NCBI GenBank assembly: GCA_002790195.1
Contig: PFUR01000057.1
Span: 1 to 64,000 of the forward strand
Length of the DNA: 64,000 bases
Direction of reading: 5' to 3'
Source of the DNA: Flavobacteriales bacterium CG_4_9_14_3_um_filter_40_17
GTDB lineage: Bacteria > Bacteroidota > Bacteroidia > Flavobacteriales > Flavobacteriaceae
Positions within the stretch are counted from its first letter, which is position 1; each line of letters opens with the position of its first letter. Position numbers and translations under genes: made by a program. Under the pieces are notes generated by a model that had not been told where the DNA came from, made no database searches, and saw only the letters and a list, made by a program, of their open reading frames with translations. Below, piece after piece: positions 1 through 10,173 of the stretch.

Positions 1-77
1 TTATCGGTTGGTATGACAATGAAACAGGATATTCTGCCAGGATAATTGATTTAATTCAATTTCTTGACAAGAAATAA
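1..77 (+). CDS. gapA: Glyceraldehyde-3-phosphate dehydrogenase, C-terminal end (partial)
   Basis: Only the last 24 codons are present; the reading phase starts at base 3. The peptide contains the box WYDNETGYS, which is the hallmark C-terminal motif of GAPDH, followed by a helix ending LDKK and a TAA at 75-77. GAPDH oxidises glyceraldehyde 3-phosphate to 1,3-bisphosphoglycerate in glycolysis. The rest of the gene lies upstream of the window. The identification rests on this one short but very characteristic motif. Confidence 0.85.
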   Translation, partial: IGWYDNETGYSARIIDLIQFLDKK

Positions 78-116
78 TTACATTTACGTTCATTTTAAGA
101 AAATGAATGTTTTTTT

Positions 117-2294
117 ATGAAAACAAAGCTACTTCTATTCATAATTATTATGTTGGCCTGCTTACAAATACATTCGCAGGGAACAACCGCTTTTGCTGAT
201 GCTTATTTTGAAACTAAAATAATACAGGCAAGCGAATTTTACAAAAAGAGCAGATATACCGATGCTTTGCAGATAGCGCAGAATTTGTATGAAACGGCCT
301 TATTACAAAAAAACAGTAAATATGAATCGCGCTCAGCCACACTTCTTAGCAGATACTATATTGCGCTCGATTATTACCAAGGGGTTGAAGATATGTTATT
401 GGAGTCCATCAGAATGCAAAATGAAATCAAGGATAACGATGGCTTAATCGAATCGTACTCTGTGTTGGGGATGTATTATTGGACACAGAAAAATTACGAC
501 AAAGCAATTTTGTATCTCAATACGGGGCTGAATACATTGGATAAGGATCCGGACGAAGATTTTAAGGCAAAATCCTATTTGTACTTGGGTTTTGTGTATG
601 AATCTAAAGAAAAATTGGAATTAGCTTTGGCGAATTATCAAAGTTCAATCGAACTTTTCAAAAAAACTAACAATGATTATTATAGATATTACGCACTCAC
701 TAAGTTAGCCGGAGTTTTGTTGAAGCAAAATCAATTGGAGGATGCTTATGACAAAACAAATGAGATTCTCAAGTTTGCTGAGCACAACGACTTCCCGATG
801 ATAAAATCACTGGGATACAAGCGATTGTCTGACTATTTCGAAAAGAAAAATCAATTTGAACAGTCCGTTATTTTTCTCAAAAAACATCAAGGAATAAATC
901 ATGAAATCCTATTTTCAAACCAGAACGCACTCTTCCCAATCGGTAATAGAAATAAAGAAAGCCTCTTTAAAGATGAAGAAATTTCCAGACTAAAAGAGGT
1001 AACAAAAAACGATGGTAAAACACTTCGGATACTTTATTTAGTTTCTTTTATGAGTGTTTCTTTATCCATTATTTTGATTTTCCTGACACGTACGCTATAC
1101 CGAAACAACACCATGCGGGTGCGAAACAACGAACTGTTGCGCATCAAAAACCAGCAACTCGAAATCAGCAAGAATAAAGCAGAAGCCTCTGCAAAAGTTA
1201 GAGAACGGTTTATCTCAACAATTAGCCACGAGTTGCGCACTCCTTTGTATGCAGTCACCGGGCTGACACACTTGCTGTTAAAAGAAAAGCCCAAACCCGA
1301 ACAAGTCGAAAACTTGGAATCACTCAAGTATTCGGGTGAGTATCTATTGGCTTTGGTCAACGATATACTGGAAATAAACCGATTGGACTCTGAACGTGCA
1401 ACATTAGAATTTGAAAGATTCAACTTGAGAGACAACATTCAGCAGATTTCCCAATCCTTAAATGAGATTGTCAAAAAAAATGATAACGAGTTAATTTTAG
1501 AAATAGATCCCAATTTACCCGATTTTCTGTTGGGGGATGAAGTCAAAATACACCAGGTTATTTTCAACTTGGTTGGCAATGCGATTAAATTTACTGAAAA
1601 TGGAAAAGTTTGGATACGCGTAAAAATCAATTCTTTAAAATCGAATGCGGTCAATTTTATTTTTGAGGTTGAAGATACCGGCATCGGCATTCCGAAGGAA
1701 AAATTGGAAGACATTTTCGACAATTTTTCACAAGGTTCTTTGGAAATAAGCAAGAAATTTGGTGGGACAGGTTTGGGGTTAGCCATCGTAAAACGCCTGC
1801 TTAAATTGATGGATTCTGAAATAGCAGTTGAGAGCAAAGTCGGCGAGGGCTCTAAATTTTACTTTGAGTTGACCATGAAGGTAGCGCAGAATGAAGCAAC
1901 ATCCGAAGATTTAAAATTTGATTTAGAGTTGCTGAAAAGCAAATTCATACTCATCGTAGAAGACAATAAAATCAACCAAATGATTACCCGAAAGATGGTA
2001 GAAAACATCGGTATGAAATGTGAAGTGGTTGACAACGGAACAAAAGCAGTCGAATTAGTAAAAAATAAAGTTTATGATGGTGTCTTGATGGATATCCGTA
2101 TGCCGGGCATCAGTGGAATAGAGGCAACCCGTTACATCCGAATATTCAACCCACAAATCCCTATCATCGCACTGACGGCACTTTCCTTAAGCGAAACCAG
2201 GCAAGAAATTTTTGCATGTGGCATGGACGATTTGATTAGTAAACCCTTCAAGCCGGATGAATTCTATCGGAAATTATTCAAATTGTTGGTTTAA
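117..2294 (+). CDS. TPR-containing hybrid sensor histidine kinase with C-terminal receiver
   Basis: 725 aa. An N-terminal signal peptide (residues 1-21) leads into a TPR-like helical sensor region (about 25-290), one membrane helix (about 303-324) and a short coiled coil. Then come a HisKA domain with the phospho-acceptor His371 in SHELRTP, an HATPase domain (N-box near 484-488, DTGIGIP near 510, GGTGLGLAI near 549) and a receiver domain with acidic pair E615/D616, phospho-acceptor Asp659, T687 and K709. There is no output domain, so the receiver probably passes phosphate on or tunes the kinase. The predicted topology puts the TPR sensor in the periplasm and the catalytic part in the cytoplasm. 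The ligand is unknown, and it is monocistronic here. Confidence 0.93.
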   Translation: MKTKLLLFIIIMLACLQIHSQGTTAFADAYFETKIIQASEFYKKSRYTDALQIAQNLYETALLQKNSKYESRSATLLSRYYIALDYYQGVEDMLLESIRMQNEIKDNDGLIESYSVLGMYYWTQKNYDKAILYLNTGLNTLDKDPDEDFKAKSYLYLGFVYESKEKLELALANYQSSIELFKKTNNDYYRYYALTKLAGVLLKQNQLEDAYDKTNEILKFAEHNDFPMIKSLGYKRLSDYFEKKNQFEQSVIFLKKHQGINHEILFSNQNALFPIGNRNKESLFKDEEISRLKEVTKNDGKTLRILYLVSFMSVSLSIILIFLTRTLYRNNTMRVRNNELLRIKNQQLEISKNKAEASAKVRERFISTISHELRTPLYAVTGLTHLLLKEKPKPEQVENLESLKYSGEYLLALVNDILEINRLDSERATLEFERFNLRDNIQQISQSLNEIVKKNDNELILEIDPNLPDFLLGDEVKIHQVIFNLVGNAIKFTENGKVWIRVKINSLKSNAVNFIFEVEDTGIGIPKEKLEDIFDNFSQGSLEISKKFGGTGLGLAIVKRLLKLMDSEIAVESKVGEGSKFYFELTMKVAQNEATSEDLKFDLELLKSKFILIVEDNKINQMITRKMVENIGMKCEVVDNGTKAVELVKNKVYDGVLMDIRMPGISGIEATRYIRIFNPQIPIIALTALSLSETRQEIFACGMDDLISKPFKPDEFYRKLFKLLV

Positions 2295-2527
2295 AAAATT
2301 GCTTGCCTAAAATTTAGAAATTATTTTGGCATACAGTGTAATGAAAATTCACCACAAATCTTTTCCTGATTCATCGGGACGATGAGATGAAACTGGAAAA
2401 GAGGTTTTGATAAACCGTGTTTGATAGGTTTTGAACAGAGAAACAAAGAACACGGAGAAAATATTTCTCGGACTCTATGCGTGTAAAAAATCCATCGCTT
2501 ATATTCGTGTCCTTTTAAAATTAATCG

Positions 2528-2887
2528 AATATTTTAATCCTTGCAATCACATGACTTATGTAATATATCGCATAGAACGATTTCTCTTTTTCTATGGCTG
2601 AGATTTGGCTCAAATGTAACTAAAACAACTTCTCCAAAGTCGTAATATAGACAGGAAAGCAATCTGTTTTGGCTAAAGCCAAGACATTCACAAATCTGTT
2701 CAGGCTCGCTAAGCAACCACAATTCATTAATTGCATTCCGCTTCAGCGGGATGACAGCTACAACAACCCAAAAAAGGCTTTAGCAGAAAAAAAAATAAAT
2801 GAGGTTAGAGGTCATTAAAAATCTGTTGATATTTTTCTTGTGTTGAAAAATTAAAAGTATAGCCTGATGGGGATATTGTAAAATGCC
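2528..2887 (+). repeat. Degenerate intergenic repeat, copy 1
   Basis: This occupies most of the 623-bp gap 2295-2917. It can be aligned from end to end with 22151-22446: both begin aatattttaatccttgcaat, share acattcacaaatct, a hairpin of the type CATCCCGCT-nn-AGCGGGATG (here 2734-2753, one mismatch), then acaacaacccaaaaaggctt, and end near aaaagtat...gatgcc. Copy 1 carries about 80 extra bases in its left third. A 62-codon minus-strand reading frame inside it (2534-2722) resembles no protein and is probably spurious. The remaining gap (2295-2527) shows nothing recognisable. Confidence 0.75.
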
Positions 2888-2917
2888 AATTATTTTTACA
2901 GGACAACAATAAATTGC

Positions 2918-3769
2918 TTAATTGTTTTTCTCACCCCATTTCGGAGCTATTGTGTTTTGATAACTTCCCGTCAAATCAACGGTGTCGTAATGCCTCCATG
3001 TTTTGGGTCGTTCAAAATCTTGTCCGGAAATCAATACTTGGGCGTTTGGATAGTTTTCTTTCAATTTTTCCCAAGTGGTTTGCTCCCAAGTAGATTCATC
3101 ATATAATTTCATATCAGCCCCTTTCATTTTACCCGAAATAGCTTTACCGGTCAACGGCCACCACATGCTTTCAGTTTCTCGGTCCCAAAGCATAAATCCG
3201 TCCAACCCGTTCCACACTGCATCGTCGTAATAAGTATAACCAGTCAAGGCAAAAGTAAATTCCTTGCCATATAAGACGCGGTCATAAATAGCACCTAAAT
3301 CAGCCAAAACACAATATGCCGCCATCACAGGTTTCCCATCGATTATATCGTTTACCACTTCATAGTGCGTCAAATCTCTCACCGAATATGCTTTTATCAC
3401 ATTTTTACCTTTCAAAATCAGAAATCGATCTGAATCTTGATAGGAAGTGTCAACAGCTGCGATTGTGGTAAATTGGGGTTTAAGCAAAGCAGGAAAGGTT
3501 TCTCTGCCAATACCGTAATGAAAATTTGCATCTTTGAGGGAATAATCAGTAATATCGAAATGCTGTGATTCGTCTTTGCCGCCATAGAGATATTTTATCC
3601 CGTTTTTCTCAAAAAATTTTCCATTTTCAAGAGAAACCGGCCTCTTGTTTTTCGGAGTTACAGTTGTGCTGTCTTTTTTGGCTTCAGTTTTTGGAATAGG
3701 TTTTACAGGCTCTTTACAAGCTGTAAATCCAATCACAATCAGGACAAGGAATAAACGGTAAAGGCGCAT
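2918..3769 (-). CDS. DUF3179-type lipoprotein of unknown function
   Basis: 283 aa from the ATG at 3769. An in-frame ATG 13 codons upstream is possible, but this start places a proper lipoprotein signal directly at the N-terminus (hydrophobic stretch, then GFTAC with the lipobox Cys). After a Lys/Thr-rich linker, the body carries the signatures of the DUF3179 family: GKPVMAAYCVL (about 150-160), a region around TFALTGYTY, LWDRETESMWWPLTGKAI, and a C-terminal RHYDTVDLTG. The family has no assigned function; its members are exported. The gene is divergent from pheT and its 3' end abuts the dispersed repeat, so it is probably monocistronic. Confidence 0.8.
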   Translation of the reverse strand: MRLYRLFLVLIVIGFTACKEPVKPIPKTEAKKDSTTVTPKNKRPVSLENGKFFEKNGIKYLYGGKDESQHFDITDYSLKDANFHYGIGRETFPALLKPQFTTIAAVDTSYQDSDRFLILKGKNVIKAYSVRDLTHYEVVNDIIDGKPVMAAYCVLADLGAIYDRVLYGKEFTFALTGYTYYDDAVWNGLDGFMLWDRETESMWWPLTGKAISGKMKGADMKLYDESTWEQTTWEKLKENYPNAQVLISGQDFERPKTWRHYDTVDLTGSYQNTIAPKWGEKNN

Positions 3770-3849
3770 ATATTTTGGTTTTTGGTTTTTAAAACACGAA
3801 GATAACAAAAAAGTTTATAGCTGCGATTTTATCATCTGTCTTACATTGT

Positions 3850-3857
3850 TATCTTTG
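3850..3857 (+). promoter_or_regulatory. -7 box of the pheT promoter
   Basis: TATCTTTG matches the Bacteroidota consensus TAnnTTTG. It lies 60 bp before the pheT start. I do not see a convincing TTG -33 element at the right distance, so only the -7 half is supported. Confidence 0.55.
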
Positions 3858-3917
3858 TCCCGCAATTCAAAAAGCATAATTTTACTTTTCTATTAAATTG
3901 CTTTAAATATTACAAGC

Positions 3918-6347
3918 ATGAAGATTTCTCATAATTGGTTGAAACAGTTTATTAAAATCAACCTTGACGTTGAAAAAGTTGCAGAAGTTTTGACAAACCT
4001 CGGATTGGAAGTTGAAGGCATACAAAATTACCAGACAGTCCCCGGCGGGCTCAAAGGAGTCGTAGTCGGGAATGTGCTGACTTGTGTTCAACATCCAAAT
4101 GCAGACCGGCTAAAGATAACAACAGTAGATATTGGCAGTGAAAACATACTCCAGATAGTTTGCGGAGCACCCAATGTTGCCGCAGGGCAAAAAGTACCGG
4201 TTGCGACCATCGGTACCATATTGTATGACAAGGAAGGAAACCCTTTCGAAATAAAAAAAGGAAAAATCAGAGGAGAGGTTAGCGAAGGGATGATTTGTGC
4301 CGAAGACGAGTTAGGATTGGGCAACAGCCATGAAGGTATCCTGATTTTAAATGCCGAACTTTCGCCTGGCACTTTAGCTTCCAAAGTATTTAGTATCGAA
4401 GACGATCAAGTATTTGAAATTGGATTGACACCCAATCGAGCCGATGCCATGAGCCATCTTGGTGTGGCTCGAGACCTAAGAGCCGGATTGGCTCAACATG
4501 AAAAAATTCATGAACTGATAACACCTTCCATCAGTAGTTTTGGGGTGGACAATCGCACATTGAAAATCGATGTTGAGATTGTCAAAAAAGAATTGGCACC
4601 CAGATATTGTGGCGTTACACTGACCGAAGTCAAAGTAAAAGAATCTCCCGATTGGCTCAAAAATAGACTGAAAGCAATTGGAATAGTACCCAGAAACAAC
4701 GTAGTGGATGCAACCAATTACGTCATGCACGAACTCGGGCAACCATTGCATGCCTTTGATGCTTTCAAAATAAAAGGAAATAAGATCATCGTAAAAACAG
4801 TACCCGCAGATACAACTTTTGTTACTTTAGACGATGTAGAGCGGAAACTACATCCGGACGATTTAATGATTTGTGATTCTGAAAAACCCTTGTGTATAGC
4901 AGGAGTTTTCGGTGGGAAAAATTCAGGCATTACGGAACAAACCTCTTCCGTATTCTTAGAAAGCGCTTATTTTGATCCCATCAGTATCCGTAAAACTGCC
5001 AAACGGCACGGTCTCAATACCGATGCGTCTTTCCGGTTTGAAAGGGGAATCGATATCAATATCACGGATTATGCATTGAAAAGAGCCGCCATTTTGATTA
5101 AAGAATTGGCCGAAGCTAAGATTTCTTCCGATTTAGTTGATTTTTATCCCAAAAAAGTTGAAGACCACAAAGTATTTTTAACCTTTGAAAAAGTCAACAA
5201 ACTCATTGGCGAGAATTTACCCCAAGACACCATAAAAAAAGTTTTGTCTTATTTAGAAATCAAAGTGTTGAGCGTGACTGAAACCGGGATGGGACTGTGC
5301 ATTCCGCCCTATCGGGTAGATGTTATCAGAGAAGCAGATGTGATAGAAGAAATCCTACGGGTTTACGGCTACAATAACATCAATTTTTCAGATAAACTCA
5401 ATGCTTCCATCAGCCATGTAGGCAGGTTTGAAGACTTCAAAATACAAGACAAAATTGCCAATCAATTGGTTTCGAATGGTTTTTATGAAATAATGACCAA
5501 TTCGCTGTCCTCTCCAGGCTATTTAAAATTTGACAAATCATTTGATCAGTCCATGGCGGTCCAAATTCTCAATCCTTTGAGTACAGAGCTTTCCATCATG
5601 CGCACACAGTTGCTCTTCACCGGATTAGAGTCGGTTGCCTACAATCTCAATCGCAGAAAAAACAACCTAAAATTGTTTGAATTTGGAAAAATTTACCGCA
5701 ATGAAGCGACAGATTTTAAGGAGAATAAAATGCTTTCTCTTTTTATTACTGGGAATAACGGCGAAGAAAATTGGACAAAACCAAGAGAGTCTTCACATTT
5801 TTTTCACTTAAAAGGAATTGTGGATTTTGTTTTTAATTCTTTGGAAATATCAGATTTAAAGTCCATTCCCGCCACTTTTGATGCTTTTTCGGAAGGTTTA
5901 AGTTATGTTAATTCTAAAAATGTAAATATAGCTTCAATCGGAGTCGTTAAATCTGAAGTTACCAAAGATTTCGGCATCAAGCAAGAAGTGTTTTACGCCT
6001 TTTTAAATTGGGATGAAATACTTTGCTCTTTTTCAGACAGAAAGATCCATTTTCAAGACATTCCGAAATTTCCTGAGGTTCGAAGAGATTTGGCTCTGTT
6101 GCTCGATAAATCTACCGACTTTGAAAAGCTGTATCATTCGGCTTATAGGCAGGAACGAAATTTACTTAAAAAGGTTGATTTGTTTGATGTATATGAAGGT
6201 AAAAACCTGCCTGAAGGGAAAAAGAGTTATGCCTTGAGTTTTATTTTGCAGGACGATAATAAAACTTTGGAAGACAATCGGATAGATAAAATAATGAAGA
6301 AAATACAAGTAGCTTTTGAGACTGAATTTGGTGCATTTTTGCGCTGA
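3918..6347 (+). CDS. pheT: Phenylalanine--tRNA ligase beta subunit
   Basis: 809 aa, full length for bacterial PheT. It forms the alpha2-beta2 enzyme that charges tRNA-Phe. Domains in order: N-terminal segment beginning MKISHNWLKQF, the EMAP/tRNA-binding domain (about 40-150, NRAD motif near 175), B3/B4 editing region (about 210-390, including HELGQPLHAFD), B5 domain (about 405-475), the catalytic-like core, and a C-terminal ferredoxin-fold anticodon-binding domain (about 715-809). pheS is not adjacent, which is common in this phylum. The 3' end faces prmC with only 4 bp between the two stop codons. Confidence 0.97.
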   Translation: MKISHNWLKQFIKINLDVEKVAEVLTNLGLEVEGIQNYQTVPGGLKGVVVGNVLTCVQHPNADRLKITTVDIGSENILQIVCGAPNVAAGQKVPVATIGTILYDKEGNPFEIKKGKIRGEVSEGMICAEDELGLGNSHEGILILNAELSPGTLASKVFSIEDDQVFEIGLTPNRADAMSHLGVARDLRAGLAQHEKIHELITPSISSFGVDNRTLKIDVEIVKKELAPRYCGVTLTEVKVKESPDWLKNRLKAIGIVPRNNVVDATNYVMHELGQPLHAFDAFKIKGNKIIVKTVPADTTFVTLDDVERKLHPDDLMICDSEKPLCIAGVFGGKNSGITEQTSSVFLESAYFDPISIRKTAKRHGLNTDASFRFERGIDINITDYALKRAAILIKELAEAKISSDLVDFYPKKVEDHKVFLTFEKVNKLIGENLPQDTIKKVLSYLEIKVLSVTETGMGLCIPPYRVDVIREADVIEEILRVYGYNNINFSDKLNASISHVGRFEDFKIQDKIANQLVSNGFYEIMTNSLSSPGYLKFDKSFDQSMAVQILNPLSTELSIMRTQLLFTGLESVAYNLNRRKNNLKLFEFGKIYRNEATDFKENKMLSLFITGNNGEENWTKPRESSHFFHLKGIVDFVFNSLEISDLKSIPATFDAFSEGLSYVNSKNVNIASIGVVKSEVTKDFGIKQEVFYAFLNWDEILCSFSDRKIHFQDIPKFPEVRRDLALLLDKSTDFEKLYHSAYRQERNLLKKVDLFDVYEGKNLPEGKKSYALSFILQDDNKTLEDNRIDKIMKKIQVAFETEFGAFLR

Positions 6348-6351
6348 TAGA

Positions 6352-7206
6352 TTAGTGAAATCCACTGCTTATCATCCTATTTTTTCCGTAAAAATCTGTT
6401 TTTAGTTTGATGGACGAAAATCCCTTTTCTGCTAATAAATTTTTGATTTTACTTCCATAAGATTCGTTGATTTCAAAAAAAAGCCGACCCTTTTTACTCA
6501 AATGCCTGAGGGCTAAATTCGCTATTTTTTCATAAAAAATCAAGGGATTTGCATCGGTGACGAACAAGGCTTGGTGTGGTTCAAAATTTAGAACATTGGG
6601 CTGCATTTTTGATTTTTCGACCTCTAATACATAAGGCGGATTGCTAACAATGAGGTCAAAAGAAGATTCCAACGAAACAGTTTTTAATACATCTGCCTCG
6701 ATAAAATTGATTTGTACTTGGTTGTTTTGCGCATTTTCCAAAGCTGTGTTCAATGCTTTTTTAGAAATATCCATCGCGCTGACTGTAGCGTTGGGCAGTA
6801 ATTTAGCCAACGAAATCGCGATGCAGCCACTTCCGGTGCCAATATCTAAAATTTTAAGATTTTTTGAAGGATTATTTTTGTACTGCGACACTATCCAATA
6901 AACCAATTCTTCGGTTTCAGGCCTTGGAATTAATACATTGGCATGCAATACAAAAAGTAAATCACAGAAATAAGTCCGATTCAAGATATATTGTATCGGT
7001 TCTTGATTTCTCAACCTTTTTAATATTTCTTTAAAAGCCGCTTCGGTCGATGCATCCAACACGCTTTCCGCCTGAAGCACTGCTTCTGCTCGACTGATGC
7101 CTAATTTTTCTTGCAACAACAAGGCGTAAAATCCCCGAACTTCTTCCAACTCATAAAAGTTTTTCAAAGATTCAAAAAACTCGACTCTAAAAGCGTTCAG
7201 CTTCAT
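6352..7206 (-). CDS. prmC: Release factor glutamine methyltransferase PrmC
   Basis: 284 aa. It methylates the Gln of the GGQ motif in peptide chain release factors, using S-adenosylmethionine. The N-terminal helical RF-binding domain (about 1-85) is followed by IPRPETEELV, the SAM-binding motif DIGTGSG (121-127), an acidic residue after motif II (AMDIS), and the catalytic NPPY motif at 189-192. The length fits the family (about 280 aa). It is convergent with pheT and divergent from thrS, so it is transcribed on its own. Confidence 0.96.
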   Translation of the reverse strand: MKLNAFRVEFFESLKNFYELEEVRGFYALLLQEKLGISRAEAVLQAESVLDASTEAAFKEILKRLRNQEPIQYILNRTYFCDLLFVLHANVLIPRPETEELVYWIVSQYKNNPSKNLKILDIGTGSGCIAISLAKLLPNATVSAMDISKKALNTALENAQNNQVQINFIEADVLKTVSLESSFDLIVSNPPYVLEVEKSKMQPNVLNFEPHQALFVTDANPLIFYEKIANLALRHLSKKGRLFFEINESYGSKIKNLLAEKGFSSIKLKTDFYGKNRMISSGFH

Positions 7207-7274
7207 TTTACTTAAATAAAGGTCAATTCAAATAAGAAATAATAATCTTGCAAAACTGCAAAAAAATCGACTTG

Positions 7275-7302
7275 TTTGTGCAACTTTTACCACTTATCTT
7301 TG
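7275..7302 (+). promoter_or_regulatory. Promoter of thrS-infC-rpmI-rplT
   Basis: TTTG (7275-7278) and TATCTTTG (7295-7302) are separated by 16 bp and lie 22 bp before the thrS ATG. This fits the Bacteroidota TTG/TAnnTTTG promoter type. No ribosome binding site is seen, as expected in this phylum. Confidence 0.65.
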
Positions 7303-7324
7303 CAGTTCGATTAAAAAAAAGTGT

Positions 7325-9271
7325 ATGATTTCAATTTCCTTTCCGGACGGTTCGTCCAGATCTTTTGCTATAGGGGTTACACCCTTTGAAGTTGCGCAAT
7401 CCATCAGCGAAGGCTTGGCGCGAAACATCCTTTCTGCCGGTTTCAACAAGCAAACTATTGAAATCACTACACCGCTTACCCAAGACGGAAGCCTTGTGCT
7501 TTATACTTGGAATGATCCGGAAGGCAAAAAAGCTTTTTGGCATTCGAGTGCGCACATTTTGGCACAAGCTTTAGAATCACTTTACCCGGGTGTCAAACTG
7601 ACCATCGGTCCTGCCATCGACAACGGTTTTTACTATGATATCGACCCAAACGGGCACAGTATTTCAGACAAGGATTTTCCTGCCATAGAAAATAAAATGC
7701 TTGAAATTGCACGCGGAAAGCATGAATTTGCCATGCGAAGTGCATCAAAAAATGAAGCTTTGGCCTATTATAAAAATCAAAGCAACGAGTTTAAGGTAGA
7801 GCTCATAGAAAACCTCGAAGACGGAACCATCACATTTTGCGATCATGATACTTTTACCGATTTGTGCCGTGGCGGACATCTTCCTAATACCGGTTTTGTC
7901 AAAGCTGTCAAGTTGCTCAGTATCGCAGGTGCTTATTGGCGGGGTGATGAAAAAAACAAACAACTTACCCGTATTTATGGCATCTCCTTTCCAAAACAAA
8001 AGGACCTGACAGATTATCTCACGTTACTCGAAGAAGCCAAGAAACGTGACCACCGTAGATTGGGCAAAGAACTTGAAATATTTACTTTTTCTGCCAAAGT
8101 AGGCTTAGGTTTGCCTTTGTGGTTGCCCAAGGGAGCCGCTTTACGGGAAAGACTTGAAAATTTTTTGAAAAAGGCACAAAAGAAAGCCGGTTATGAAATG
8201 GTCATCACACCACACATCGGGCAAAAAGAGCTGTATGTGACTTCCGGTCATTTTGCCAAGTATGGAGCCGATAGTTTTCAAGCTATACACACACCTAATG
8301 AAGGAGAAATCTTTCTGCTCAAGCCGATGAACTGCCCGCATCACTGTGAAATATACAACTGCAAACCTTGGAGTTACAAAGATTTACCGAAACGTTATGC
8401 CGAGTTTGGAACGGTTTACAGATACGAGCAAAGTGGCGAATTGCATGGCTTAACTCGTGTACGCGGTTTTACCCAAGACGATGCGCACATTTTTTGTACA
8501 CCAGACCAACTTGATGATGAGTTTAAAAAAGTAATCGATTTGGTTTTGTACGTTTTTGGTTCGTTGGGTTTTGAAAATTTCACAACACAAATATCTTTAC
8601 GCGATCCCGAAAAACCCGAAAAATACATAGGTTCGGACGAGAATTGGGAAAAAGCAGAACGTGCCATTATCAATGCGGCCAAGGAAAAAAATCTTCAGGC
8701 AAAAATTGAATATGGAGAAGCTGCATTCTACGGTCCTAAGCTCGATTTTATGGTCAAAGATGCTTTGGGGAGAAGTTGGCAATTAGGAACCATACAAGTG
8801 GATTATAACTTACCGGAACGCTTTGAGTTGACCTATAAGGGAGCTGATAATGAAATGCATAGGCCGGTTATGATTCACCGGGCACCCTTTGGTAGCATGG
8901 AGCGTTTTGTCGCAATTTTATTGGAACACACCGGCGGTAATTTTCCGCTTTGGCTCACCCCTCATCAAGTTATAATTTTGAATGTAAGTGAGAAATGTGA
9001 AAATTATGCAGAAAATGTTTTTAGTCTGCTGGAAAATCACGAAATTCGCGCCCTGAAAGATTCGAGAAATGAGACCATCGGCAAGAAAATCAGAGAAGCA
9101 GAGATGCAAAAATATCCGTTCATGGTCATAGTTGGTGAGCAAGAAGCTGAAAATGGAACTATATCTGTCAGAAGGCACGGAGGTGAAAGTTTGGGAAATA
9201 TGAAAGTTGAAAAGTTTATTGAATTGATTCAGAATGAGTTGAGAAAAGATATAAAAGAATTTAATGTTTAA
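7325..9271 (+). CDS. thrS: Threonine--tRNA ligase
   Basis: 648 aa, full length. It charges tRNA-Thr and edits Ser-tRNA. It has an N-terminal TGS domain (1-60), the editing (SAD) domain with [11 protein letters not shown] near 77 and the GGHLPNTG box, and a class II core with MNCPHHC supplying a zinc-ligand Cys. Motif 2 is [18 protein letters not shown] followed by QDDAHIF, and motif 3 includes [14 protein letters not shown]-terminal anticodon-binding domain (about 545-640) completes the protein. It heads a translation operon with infC (18 bp downstream), rpmI and rplT, an arrangement conserved in many bacteria. Confidence 0.97.
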   Translation: MISISFPDGSSRSFAIGVTPFEVAQSISEGLARNILSAGFNKQTIEITTPLTQDGSLVLYTWNDPEGKKAFWHSSAHILAQALESLYPGVKLTIGPAIDNGFYYDIDPNGHSISDKDFPAIENKMLEIARGKHEFAMRSASKNEALAYYKNQSNEFKVELIENLEDGTITFCDHDTFTDLCRGGHLPNTGFVKAVKLLSIAGAYWRGDEKNKQLTRIYGISFPKQKDLTDYLTLLEEAKKRDHRRLGKELEIFTFSAKVGLGLPLWLPKGAALRERLENFLKKAQKKAGYEMVITPHIGQKELYVTSGHFAKYGADSFQAIHTPNEGEIFLLKPMNCPHHCEIYNCKPWSYKDLPKRYAEFGTVYRYEQSGELHGLTRVRGFTQDDAHIFCTPDQLDDEFKKVIDLVLYVFGSLGFENFTTQISLRDPEKPEKYIGSDENWEKAERAIINAAKEKNLQAKIEYGEAAFYGPKLDFMVKDALGRSWQLGTIQVDYNLPERFELTYKGADNEMHRPVMIHRAPFGSMERFVAILLEHTGGNFPLWLTPHQVIILNVSEKCENYAENVFSLLENHEIRALKDSRNETIGKKIREAEMQKYPFMVIVGEQEAENGTISVRRHGGESLGNMKVEKFIELIQNELRKDIKEFNV

Positions 9272-9289
9272 CCCCTAAATTGTTTCGTT

Positions 9290-9847
9290 ATAGCTATTCG
9301 TAGAAAAAGATTTTCCGGCCCAGCCAGAATCGAAAAAAAAGATGCACACCGTATTAATGGACTCATTAAGTCTCCTGAGGTGAGATTGGTTGGCGAAAAT
9401 GTCGTAATTGGCGTTTATCCGGTTCGTGAAGCTTTGGCTATGGCCGAAGAACAAGAATTGGACTTGGTTGAGATTTCACCCAATGCGGAACCTCCTGTTT
9501 GCAAGATAATGAACTATAAAAAGTTTGTTTACGAGCAAAAGAAAAGAGAGAAAGTCATGAAGGCGAAGTCGGCTAATGTGATTATTAAAGAGATTCGTTT
9601 TGGTCCGCAAACCGACGAACACGATTATGAATTCAAAAAACGAAATGCAGAGAAGTTTTTGAAGGAAGGAGCCAAACTGAAAGCTTTTGTGTTTTTCAAA
9701 GGACGTTCTATAATTTATAAAGAACAAGGGCAGATTCTTTTGTTGCGCCTTGCGCAAGATTTGGAAGAATTCGGGAAAGTAGAACAACTGCCACAGTTAG
9801 AAGGGAAAAGAATGACAATGTTCTTAGCTCCTAAGAAGTCTAAGTAA
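9290..9847 (+). CDS. infC: Translation initiation factor IF-3 (probable AUA start)
   Basis: 185 aa if translation begins at the ATA at 9290. The first conventional start in frame is a GTG at 9380, which would remove the conserved N-terminus (IAIRRKRF...HRINGLI). IF-3 proteins normally begin just before this segment, so the coding region must start upstream, and the only candidates are ATA (9290) or ATT (9296). E. coli infC starts at AUU and IF-3 represses its own non-canonical start, so the same logic is likely here. The N-domain (about 15-85) contains [19 protein letters not shown]; the C-domain (about 95-185) contains [16 protein letters not shown]. Confidence 0.9.
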   Translation: MAIRRKRFSGPARIEKKDAHRINGLIKSPEVRLVGENVVIGVYPVREALAMAEEQELDLVEISPNAEPPVCKIMNYKKFVYEQKKREKVMKAKSANVIIKEIRFGPQTDEHDYEFKKRNAEKFLKEGAKLKAFVFFKGRSIIYKEQGQILLLRLAQDLEEFGKVEQLPQLEGKRMTMFLAPKKSK

Positions 9848-9884
9848 GAGTAAGTGAGTAAATCTATATAAAAACAGGTAAAAA

Positions 9885-10082
9885 ATGCCAAAGCAAAAAA
9901 CGAAATCCGGAGCCAAAAAGCGGTTTAAACTGACCGGCTCGGGAAAAATCAAAAGAAAACACGCTTTTAAAAGCCACATCCTGACCAAGAAGTCAAACAA
10001 ACGCAAGTTGAAGTTGACCCATGCAACCTTGGTGAGCGATGCAGACTCAAATAGTGTGAGAGAGCAGTTGCGATTGAAATAA
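9885..10082 (+). CDS. rpmI: 50S ribosomal protein L35
   Basis: 65 aa, the usual L35 length. Very basic, with the typical beginning [14 protein letters not shown] and the middle [14 protein letters not shown]. It is part of the large ribosomal subunit. It lies 37 bp after infC and 91 bp before rplT, in the conserved infC-rpmI-rplT order. Confidence 0.96.
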   Translation: MPKQKTKSGAKKRFKLTGSGKIKRKHAFKSHILTKKSNKRKLKLTHATLVSDADSNSVREQLRLK

Positions 10083-10173
10083 TCAGCGACGCAGGTAATT
10101 AATTATTAACCATGGAGCGGGCCAAAAGTGTTCATAAAAATCAGAACCGCCTACTGCAAAAAAATAAATCATT

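Noticed and set aside
2534-2722. 62-codon minus-strand frame in the gap before the DUF3179 gene
   Set aside because: It lies within the dispersed repeat and is not kept open in copy 2.
7207-7324. A threonine-type riboswitch or T-box leader before thrS
   Set aside because: The leader after the promoter is only about 20 nt, too short for such an element.
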